The notes under the pieces are model-generated. The model saw only the letters and a program-made list of their open reading frames with translations, was not told the DNA's origin and did no database searches. The translations under genes were made by a program, and so were the position numbers. A stretch of 10,524 bases of DNA from an uncultured Oscillospiraceae bacterium (GTDB lineage Bacteria; Bacillota; Clostridia; Oscillospirales; Ruminococcaceae). Position 1 is the first letter of the stretch; each line of letters starts with the position of its first letter. This document shows, piece by piece, positions 5,842-10,524 of the stretch. The stretch covers positions 1 through 10,524 of the forward strand of contig CATXYA010000027.1 of the NCBI GenBank assembly GCA_958403605.1, read 5' to 3'.

Positions 5842-6330
5842 TCATTTCAGCGCTTCGTCAATGGCCTTATCCACCTCGGTGTATTCCACGCCCTCACCGG
5901 CGATGGCCAGCACGACATAGTCACCCTTTGCCACCACACGGCCGTTTTTGGTTTGCTCATAACCGATGGGGAAATCAGCCTTGTAGTTTTCAAACTGCGC
6001 CACGATGCCGTCGCGGTAGGCCTCCAGCGCGGTCTTCACCGTGTCGGCGTTCCCGGCGGTAGCCTTTACCACCAGCACCGCACCGGACATGCCGTTGGTG
6101 GTGGTGCGCTGGCCGGAAAATTCCTCATAAGCGCTTTTGTCCAGGCTCATGTCATAGGTCATTTCGTCTTCGGTAAACTCTTTGGCGTTTTCGATCTTGC
6201 ACACGTCGCCCACCGCCTTGGCAACGTCGCTCACGTTGTAGCTGCTGGCAGAAGTGCTGCCGCCGCCGCAGGCGGCCAGGGACAGAACGGTCAAAACAGC
6301 GATCAGGCCGAGCGAAAGAATCCGTTTCAT
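5842..6330 (-). CDS. DUF4358-like lipoprotein
   Basis: This is a 162-aa secreted lipoprotein. M-K-R is followed by a hydrophobic core and the lipobox L-A-A-C, with C21 as the predicted lipidated residue, then a G/S-rich tether. The mature part is a small mixed alpha/beta domain with D-V-A-K-A-V-G near residue 35 and a well-spaced A-V-L-V-V-K strand, resembling DUF4358 proteins as I remember them; this is a medium-strength match. The function is unknown. The start ATG has AAGGAAG upstream, and a consensus promoter (6365-6393) lies about 35 bases before it. It heads the unit with the MBOAT and DHHW genes, so it may be an outer-face accessory to envelope O-acetylation, an inference from gene order only. 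Confidence 0.75.
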   Translation of the reverse strand: MKRILSLGLIAVLTVLSLAACGGGSTSASSYNVSDVAKAVGDVCKIENAKEFTEDEMTYDMSLDKSAYEEFSGQRTTTNGMSGAVLVVKATAGNADTVKTALEAYRDGIVAQFENYKADFPIGYEQTKNGRVVAKGDYVVLAIAGEGVEYTEVDKAIDEALK

Positions 6331-6364
6331 AGTGTTCTTCCTTTCACGTTTGAACTAATAATGT

Positions 6365-6393
6365 ATTATACGGGATGGTGGTAAATTTTGCAA
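6365..6393 (-). promoter_or_regulatory. Promoter for lipoprotein-MBOAT-DHHW unit
   Basis: Reading the minus strand, TTGCAA (6388-6393), 17 nt, then a perfect TATAAT (6365-6370). Transcription would start near 6358, leaving a leader of about 28 nt to the lipoprotein ATG. It is divergent from the apbE promoter at 6447-6475, with 53 bases between the two -35 boxes. Confidence 0.75.
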
Positions 6394-6446
6394 GGCTTTT
6401 TCTTAGGTTGCGCTCTTCTTTACGGTTTATTCACAAGTGTTTTATC

Positions 6447-6475
6447 TTGACAGGGGACAAGCTTCCCTCTACAAT
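6447..6475 (+). promoter_or_regulatory. Promoter for apbE operon
   Basis: A perfect TTGACA (6447-6452), a 17-nt spacer and TACAAT (6470-6475) precede a predicted start near 6482 and the AAAGGAG site at 6492-6498. A small inverted repeat, CTAC-4-GTAG (6469-6480), covers the -10 box and could be an operator. Confidence 0.75.
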
Positions 6476-6504
6476 CGTAGTGAGACTCGGCAAAGGAGAA
6501 CGGC

Positions 6505-7542
6505 ATGAAAAAAAAGTGGATCCCGCTGCTGGCGCTGGCGGCCATGGTGGCCTTGACGCTGGGGACGGTCTTATGGCGCAAGCAGCAGACGCGCGAAGCG
6601 AACACCATGGATTATCTGATGAGCACGCTGGTGGTCCAGCGGGTCTATGGGCCGCGCGGGGAAGAGGTCGCGGCGGCGGTGAGCAAGGCTCTGCGGGAAT
6701 TTGAAGCGGAATTCTCCCTTTTCAAACCGGAGAGCGATATCGGGCGGCTGAACGCGGCGGCGGGCAAGGCTGCGGTGCCGGTGAGCGCGCGCACGGAAGC
6801 AGTTCTGCGGCAGGCGCAGGCGCTGAGCCTGCAGTATCCCGATGAATTTGCGCTCACCATCGCGCCCGTAACGCTGGCCTGGGGCGTTTCCTCGGGTGAT
6901 CCCCGGGTGCCGCAGGACGGCGAGCTGGCGGCGCTGCTGCCGCTGGTGGACGATACACAGCTGACCGTAAAAGACGGGATGGCCTTTTTGCAGCAGCCCG
7001 GCCAGGGCGTGGACCTGGGCGGCGTGGCGAAGGGGGCGGCCTGCGCGGTGGCGCAGGAGCTCTACGACGAATACGGCGTCAAAAGCGCGATGCTGAACAT
7101 CGGCGGCAACGTCTATGTGCACGGCAAAAAGCCGGACGGCAGCTTTTACCGGGTGGGCCTGCGGGACCCCCAGGGCTCCGAGAGCCAATCCATGGTGGCG
7201 GTGGCCCTGTGCGACCAGGTGATGGCCACCTCCGGCGGCTATGAGCGCTATTTTGAAGTGGACGGCGTGCGGTATGCCCATATTTTCGATCCGCGCACCG
7301 GGCGCCCGGCGGAAAGCGATATCCTGTCCGTGAGCGTGATCACTGCGGACGGCCTGGCGGCGGATTTTTATTCCACGGCCCTCTTTGTGGGCGGCGTGGA
7401 GAAGGCGCTGGATTATATGCGCGGCGGCGGGACGGCCATCGTGCTCAGCGAAGACGGCGTGCTGTACGTTTCGAAAAGTCTGGAATCCTCCTTTTCCTGG
7501 ATCGAAGGCTATGAGAATCTTTACCAGCTGGAGTGGGTGTGA
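6505..7542 (+). CDS. apbE: ApbE family FMN transferase, membrane-anchored
   Basis: This 345-aa flavin transferase attaches FMN from FAD to a Thr/Ser of target proteins outside the membrane. An N-terminal Lys-rich start and a hydrophobic segment (about 5-23) with no lipobox Cys suggest an uncleaved anchor or a plain signal peptide. Family blocks are V-D-L-G-G-V-A-K-G (169-177), N-I-G-G-N-V-Y-V-H-G (198-207), A-T-S-G-G-Y-E-R-Y-F (241-250), H-I-F-D-P-R-T-G-R-P (259-268), and A-D-F-Y-S-T-A-L-F (286-294), where D287 and T291 match the metal-binding pair. The ATG at 6505 has AAAGGAG six bases upstream. Its stop overlaps or abuts the next gene, a Gx-transporter protein, a frequent partner. No FMN_bind acceptor protein is visible in the window, so its target must be elsewhere. 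Confidence 0.95.
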   Translation: MKKKWIPLLALAAMVALTLGTVLWRKQQTREANTMDYLMSTLVVQRVYGPRGEEVAAAVSKALREFEAEFSLFKPESDIGRLNAAAGKAAVPVSARTEAVLRQAQALSLQYPDEFALTIAPVTLAWGVSSGDPRVPQDGELAALLPLVDDTQLTVKDGMAFLQQPGQGVDLGGVAKGAACAVAQELYDEYGVKSAMLNIGGNVYVHGKKPDGSFYRVGLRDPQGSESQSMVAVALCDQVMATSGGYERYFEVDGVRYAHIFDPRTGRPAESDILSVSVITADGLAADFYSTALFVGGVEKALDYMRGGGTAIVLSEDGVLYVSKSLESSFSWIEGYENLYQLEWV

Positions 7543-7544
7543 CG

Positions 7545-8063
7545 ATGCGGTCTAAGAAAACAGCCCGGGTGGCGCTGCTGGGCATGCTGTTTGCGCTGGC
7601 GCTGGCGCTCTCTTTTTTGGAGGGCACCGTGACGCCGCTGCTGGGGCTTCCGCCCGGCGTGAAGCCCGGCCTGTCCAATATCGTTGTGATGTACGCGCTG
7701 CTGTTTTTGGACCGTAAAAGCGCCGTGGCCCTGGCAGTGCTGAAAAGCGGTTTTGTGCTGCTCGTCCAGGGGGGCATGGCGGCGGCCTTGAGCCTCTCCG
7801 GCGGCCTGTGCTCGGTGCTGGTGATGGCCGTGCTGACTGCGCTGCCCTGGAAGGCCACACTGTTCATGCTCTCCGTCTGTGGCGCGCTGGCCCATAATTT
7901 CGGGCAGCTGCTGATGGTGAACATTTTATTGACGCGCTCGGTATATACTTTTTACTACGCGCCGGTGCTGCTGGTCTCTGGGCTGGTGATGGGCTCTTTG
8001 ACGTCCATCAGCCTGAAAGCAGTACTGCCGGCACTGGTAAAAATAAAACAAAAATTTTATTGA
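7545..8063 (+). CDS. Gx transporter family protein (Hpre_diP_synt_I family)
   Basis: This is a 172-aa hydrophobic protein with about five or six membrane segments. The motif P-P-G-V-K-P-G-L-S-N-I-V (about 41-52) is typical of the family annotated as heptaprenyl diphosphate synthase component I or Gx transporter, thought to resemble ECF-type S components. Two starts are possible: ATG 7545 (used here, GGAG at 7530-7533, 11 bases away) or GTG 7539, which overlaps the apbE TGA as GTGA. Either way it is coupled to apbE. The pairing suggests import or handling of a flavin, quinone or isoprenoid precursor, but the cargo is not known. The stop codon lies inside the palindrome that precedes the rubrerythrin promoter. 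No terminator follows, so read-through into the rubrerythrin gene is possible. Confidence 0.85.
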   Translation: MRSKKTARVALLGMLFALALALSFLEGTVTPLLGLPPGVKPGLSNIVVMYALLFLDRKSAVALAVLKSGFVLLVQGGMAAALSLSGGLCSVLVMAVLTALPWKATLFMLSVCGALAHNFGQLLMVNILLTRSVYTFYYAPVLLVSGLVMGSLTSISLKAVLPALVKIKQKFY

Positions 8064-8080
8064 TAAAAATTATCAATAAA
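8056..8080. promoter_or_regulatory. Fur/PerR-type operator (perfect 11-bp inverted repeat)
   Basis: TTTATTGATAA (8056-8066) and TTATCAATAAA (8070-8080) are perfect reverse complements around a three-base centre. The inner 15 bases, 8061-8075, match the Bacillus-type Fur 7-1-7 consensus TGATAATNATTATCA at all but one position. It ends four bases before the -35 box of the rubrerythrin promoter. The PerR consensus (TTATAATNATTATAA) fits less well because of the G and C at the flanks. Confidence 0.65.
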
Positions 8081-8083
8081 CAC

Positions 8084-8112
8084 TTGACATTGATATTGGG
8101 CGGCGTTATAAT
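8084..8112 (+). promoter_or_regulatory. Strong promoter for reverse rubrerythrin
   Basis: A perfect TTGACA (8084-8089), a 17-nt spacer and a perfect TATAAT (8107-8112), the best promoter in the window. The start is expected near 8119. The leader carries a small CAGCG-GAAA-CGCTG hairpin (8124-8137) at its 5' end. Confidence 0.88.
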
Positions 8113-8184
8113 AACGACAGAAACAGCGGAAACGCTGGTTCCCAACATGAAAAAACAAAAAATATTTTTTGGAGGAATGCGTTT

Positions 8185-8733
8185 ATGAAGAAGTTTGTTT
8201 GCACCGTCTGTGGTTATGTGTATGAGGGCGAAGCCGCTCCCGAGTTCTGCCCGGTCTGCAAGGCCCCCGCTTCCAAATTCGTGGAGCAGAGCGGCGATAT
8301 GTCCTGGGCTGCCGAGCACGTTGTCGGCGTGGCGCAGGGCGTTGACCCCGAGATCATCCAGGGACTGCGCGAGAACTTCAACGGCGAGTGCTCTGAGGTC
8401 GGCATGTATCTGGCGATGTCCCGTGTGGCCCACCGCGAGGGTTATCCCGAGATCGGCCTGTATTGGGAGAAGGCCGCCTATGAAGAGGCCGAGCACGCCG
8501 CCAAATTTGCCGAGCTGCTGGGCGAAGTAGTGACGGATTCCACCAAGAAGAACCTGGAGATGCGTGTGGAAGCCGAAAACGGCGCCACTGCCGGCAAGGT
8601 GGAGCTGGCGAAAAAGGCCAAAGAGCAGGGCCTGGACGCCATCCATGACACTGTGCACGAGATGGCCCGCTACGAAGCCCGCCACGGCAAAGCGTTTGCC
8701 GGCCTGCTGGCCCGTTACTTCGGCAACAAATAA
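8185..8733 (+). CDS. Reverse rubrerythrin (rubredoxin-first), NADH peroxidase-type
   Basis: This 182-aa cytoplasmic non-haem iron protein reduces hydrogen peroxide (and oxygen in relatives) in anaerobes. The rubredoxin domain comes first, with C6-x-x-C9 and C22-x-x-C25 binding one iron. A ferritin-like four-helix domain follows, with diiron ligand candidates E68/E71, E101-x-x-H104, E131 and E164-x-x-H167. This order is the reverse of classical rubrerythrin, as known in clostridia. The ATG at 8185 follows GGAGGA (8171-8176). Codon use is strongly biased toward common codons, consistent with high expression, as is the consensus promoter. The Fur-type palindrome just upstream suggests control by iron or peroxide. 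It is monocistronic, with a terminator at 8756-8784. Confidence 0.95.
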   Translation: MKKFVCTVCGYVYEGEAAPEFCPVCKAPASKFVEQSGDMSWAAEHVVGVAQGVDPEIIQGLRENFNGECSEVGMYLAMSRVAHREGYPEIGLYWEKAAYEEAEHAAKFAELLGEVVTDSTKKNLEMRVEAENGATAGKVELAKKAKEQGLDAIHDTVHEMARYEARHGKAFAGLLARYFGNK

Positions 8734-8755
8734 GTTTTTCTTTCCTGAAAGCATC

Positions 8756-8784
8756 AAAGCCCGGACGCATGTCCGGGCTTTTTC
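8756..8784 (+). terminator. Rubrerythrin terminator
   Basis: AAAGCCCGGAC (8756-8766) pairs perfectly with GTCCGGGCTTT (8771-8781) around a GCAT loop, followed by T residues. It is 22 bases after the stop. It may also weakly stop the converging DUF421 transcript, whose end is 40 bases away. Confidence 0.9.
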
Positions 8785-8823
8785 TTGCATATTTGATAAA
8801 AGACGTGTAAAATTGATTCGAGC

Positions 8824-9528
8824 CTATTCGAACATTTCATGCACGATCTTCTCACCGGTCTTGGGATAGACCGTGAGCTCGTTTTGAGCGTTGCAGGTGG
8901 CAAAAAAGACCTCGGAGACCTTGTAGTGCTGCGATGCCAGCTGCTTTTGCAGCCAGACGTCGTCGTTGCCGGTGTACTTCAGGTTCTCCGCCATGACGTG
9001 CCCGTCCAGGATCACGCTGACGCAGGGCTTTTCCTCGTCCACCGCCAGCTGCAGGTCCTCCGGGGTGACGGGCCGGTTGGCGGGCAGCGGCAGAAAGCTG
9101 ACCTGCCCGTTGGTCTCCATGATGGCGGTATCCACCTGCGACAGATCGAAATATCCCGCGACGCGGCATTGCGTGAGAAATTCGTTGATGTCCAGCCGGG
9201 CCGTCGCCAGGTTCTTTTCATAGATTTTCCCGTGCTCATAAAGGACGATGGGCTTGCCGTTGAAGAATTTGCGCAGGACCATGGATTTGCGCTTCAGCAG
9301 GCTGATGAGGGCTGCCGCCAGGCCGTACAGCACCATTGCCAGCAGGGGTTTCAGATAATCGTCCTCCAGGCTGGTGGCCAGCTCGGCGGCAATGGAGCCG
9401 ATGGTGATCCCGTTGATATAGTCGAACATGCTGAGCTGGCTCAGCTGCCGGTTGCCCTGCAATTTGTCCAGCAAAAACAACGCAACGATGGAGAGCACGC
9501 TGGTGTAAACGATGTGGAGCAGTTCCAA
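8824..9528 (-). CDS. DUF421 / YetF-like membrane protein
   Basis: This 234-aa protein has three hydrophobic helices in the first ~80 residues (about 5-20, 38-52, 61-78). A cytoplasmic-type domain follows, opening with G-K-P-I-V-L-Y-E-H-G-K-I (91-102), then R-L-D-I-N-E-F-L (111-118), D-L-S-Q-V-D-T-A-I-M-E-T-N-G (128-141). These blocks are typical of the YetF/YdfR family (DUF421), and the length fits. The molecular role is not known; some relatives are linked to sporulation or envelope stress. The start is TTG at 9528, chosen because AGGAAG lies about seven bases upstream; a nearby ATG (9535) is out of frame. A weak promoter candidate lies at 9558-9586. It diverges from the lipid kinase gene. 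Confidence 0.85.
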   Translation of the reverse strand: MELLHIVYTSVLSIVALFLLDKLQGNRQLSQLSMFDYINGITIGSIAAELATSLEDDYLKPLLAMVLYGLAAALISLLKRKSMVLRKFFNGKPIVLYEHGKIYEKNLATARLDINEFLTQCRVAGYFDLSQVDTAIMETNGQVSFLPLPANRPVTPEDLQLAVDEEKPCVSVILDGHVMAENLKYTGNDDVWLQKQLASQHYKVSEVFFATCNAQNELTVYPKTGEKIVHEMFE

Positions 9529-9557
9529 GTGGCATCTTCCTTTTTCTATTTTTGTTT

Positions 9558-9586
9558 ATTTTACCCGCGGACGGCGGGATTATGAA
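9558..9586 (-). promoter_or_regulatory. Weak promoter candidate for DUF421 gene
   Basis: On the minus strand TAAAAT (9558-9563) lies 17 nt after TTCATA (9581-9586). The -10 is good but the -35 matches poorly, so this is only the best available candidate in the short divergent gap 9529-9608. No convincing plus-strand promoter for the kinase gene was seen there. Confidence 0.35.
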
Positions 9587-9608
9587 TCGGTGCGGGAGGG
9601 CGGAACAG

Positions 9609-10524
9609 ATGGAGCATATTTTTATTGTGAACCCGGTGGCGGGCAAAAAAGACCCCGGCATGGCGCTGGAATTGCAGCTGGCGCGGGCGGGGAAGGCGGC
9701 GGGGGCCGAATACCGCGTGCTGCGCACCAAAGAAAAGGGCCACGCCATAGAGCTGTGCCGCACCCTGGCCGCAGCGCAGGAGGGCCCCATCCGCTTTTAT
9801 GCCGTGGGCGGGGACGGCACGCTCAATGAAGTGCTGACCGGCGCGTATCAGTCCGGCAACCCCGCGGCGGAGGTCGCCAGCGTGCCCTGCGGCTCCGGCA
9901 ATGACTTTGTGCGCAACTTTGGAGCGGCGGAGGATTTCTTGGATCTGGAGGACCTGATCCGGGGCGCATCGGTGCCCATCGACCTGATGAAGACGAACCA
10001 CGGCCTGTGCGCGGCCATCAGCTCCGCCGGGGTGGACGCGGAGGTGGCCTACGGCATCCCCAAATTCCGCCGCCTGCCGCTGTGCGGCGGCAGCATGGCG
10101 TACAATCTGTCCATCGTGGAGTGCATGTGCCACAAATTGGGCAACCGTCTGCGGGTGGAGCTGGACGGAGAGGTGTTTGAGGATGACTACCTCATCGTCA
10201 CCCTTTGCAATGGCGGATACTACGGCGGCGGATACTGCGCGGCGCCGACGGCCAGTTTGCAGGACGGCACGCTGGAAGTGGTGCTGGTGAAGAAGATGAG
10301 CCGCCTGCGCATCGTGGGAGTACTGGCAAAATACAAAGAGGGCAAGCACGTCTGCGCGGGCGAGGTCATCCCGGAGCTGCAGGACGTCATGAGCTATCAT
10401 CAGGCAAAACAGGTCGCCGTCACCGCGCTGGGAGAGCGGGATCCCATCATCACTGTGGATGGGGAGTGCGGCCCCACACGACTGCTGACTGCGGAAGGTC
10501 TGCCGCTGGCAGTGCGCTTTGTGC
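9609..10524 (+). CDS. Diacylglycerol/lipid kinase family protein (YegS/DgkB-like), 3' end outside window
   Basis: The frame is open for 305 codons to the window edge without a stop. The catalytic domain is clear: N-P-V-A-G-K-K (8-14), the nucleotide-binding loop G-G-D-G-T-L-N-E (67-74) and P-C-G-S-G-N-D-F (93-100). Later blocks include A-G-V-D-A-E-V-A (140-147) and the C-terminal I-T-V-D-G-E-C-G, which normally lies near the end of the family, so only a few residues are likely missing. Such enzymes phosphorylate diacylglycerol or related lipids at the membrane and recycle lipids released by envelope polymer synthesis; the exact substrate is not evident. The ATG at 9609 has GGAGGG (9595-9600) eight bases upstream. 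It is divergent from the DUF421 gene, so the two may share the 80-bp control region. Confidence 0.93.
   Translation, partial: MEHIFIVNPVAGKKDPGMALELQLARAGKAAGAEYRVLRTKEKGHAIELCRTLAAAQEGPIRFYAVGGDGTLNEVLTGAYQSGNPAAEVASVPCGSGNDFVRNFGAAEDFLDLEDLIRGASVPIDLMKTNHGLCAAISSAGVDAEVAYGIPKFRRLPLCGGSMAYNLSIVECMCHKLGNRLRVELDGEVFEDDYLIVTLCNGGYYGGGYCAAPTASLQDGTLEVVLVKKMSRLRIVGVLAKYKEGKHVCAGEVIPELQDVMSYHQAKQVAVTALGERDPIITVDGECGPTRLLTAEGLPLAVRFV

Noticed and set aside
4454..5920. 488-codon plus-strand open frame antisense to the MBOAT gene
   Set aside because: Its composition (Gln/His/Asp/Val-rich, no recognisable domain) is the complement of the codons of a clear MBOAT protein, it has no RBS, and it runs on past the MBOAT start across the intergenic terminator into the lipoprotein gene.
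8056..8080. The AT-rich palindrome as an intrinsic terminator for the apbE/Gx operon
   Set aside because: The stem is almost all A/T with a three-base loop and is not followed by a T-run; its symmetry and fit to a Fur-type site are better explained as an operator.
8147..8188. 13-codon ORF overlapping the rubrerythrin start as a leader peptide
   Set aside because: No Shine-Dalgarno before its ATG and no terminator or alternative hairpin after it; the A/T-rich spacer can open such an ORF by chance.
8839..9585. 248-codon plus-strand frame opposite the DUF421 gene
   Set aside because: Shadow of a recognisable YetF-like protein; it starts amid non-coding sequence without an RBS.
9561..10400. 279-codon minus-strand frame opposite the lipid kinase
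   Set aside because: The plus strand encodes a complete set of lipid-kinase motifs with an RBS; the minus frame is low-complexity Ala/His/Gln-rich shadow.
1..10524. CRISPR array, tRNA/rRNA, prophage, insertion sequence or toxin-antitoxin pair
   Set aside because: No regularly spaced direct repeats, tRNA-like cloverleaf, transposase, integrase or small toxin/antitoxin gene pair could be found by eye on either strand.

Overview
The window looks like chromosomal DNA of a fairly GC-rich, anaerobic, low-complexity Firmicute, most likely a gut-type clostridium (Oscillospirales/Ruminococcaceae-like). The evidence is strong AGGAG-type ribosome binding sites, consensus TTGACA-17-TATAAT promoters, GTG and TTG starts, a rubredoxin-first (reverse) rubrerythrin, a Gx-transporter protein and a DUF4358/MBOAT/DHHW cassette. 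The genus is not certain. There are no phage, transposase, tRNA, rRNA or CRISPR sequences.

Layout. (1) 2-1143: the 3' end of an ABC-F ATPase gene, then a promoter whose -35 box contains the ABC-F stop codon, a 14-codon leader ORF, an intrinsic terminator, and a BltD-like GNAT acetyltransferase. (2) 1140-3167: a second promoter that overlaps a stop codon in the same way, a ~240-nt structured leader with two terminators and mutually exclusive pairings, a 568-aa DEAD-box RNA helicase with a DbpA-type RNA-binding domain, and a bidirectional terminator. (3) 3183-6393, minus strand: a DUF4358-like lipoprotein, an internal terminator, an AlgI-type MBOAT O-acyltransferase and a DHHW (AlgX/AlgJ-like) protein. 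Together these look like a cell-envelope glycan O-acetylation module. (4) 6447-8063: a membrane-anchored ApbE flavin transferase translationally coupled to a Gx-transporter-family membrane protein. (5) 8056-8784: an almost perfect Fur-type box, a consensus promoter, a reverse rubrerythrin (peroxide detoxification) and a terminator. (6) 8824-9528, minus: a DUF421/YetF-like membrane protein from a TTG start. (7) 9609-end: a diacylglycerol/sphingosine kinase-family lipid kinase, cut by the window end close to its C-terminus.

The protein-coding content belongs to known families. The least explained content is regulatory. The GNAT leader has the geometry of a ribosome-mediated attenuator: a leader peptide whose codons 10-12 can pair with the 5' arm of the terminator. 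The DEAD-box leader contains three competing hairpins around a terminator. The rubrerythrin operator is a clear metalloregulator-type palindrome. All of these are readings by eye; no folding, alignment or database search was run.
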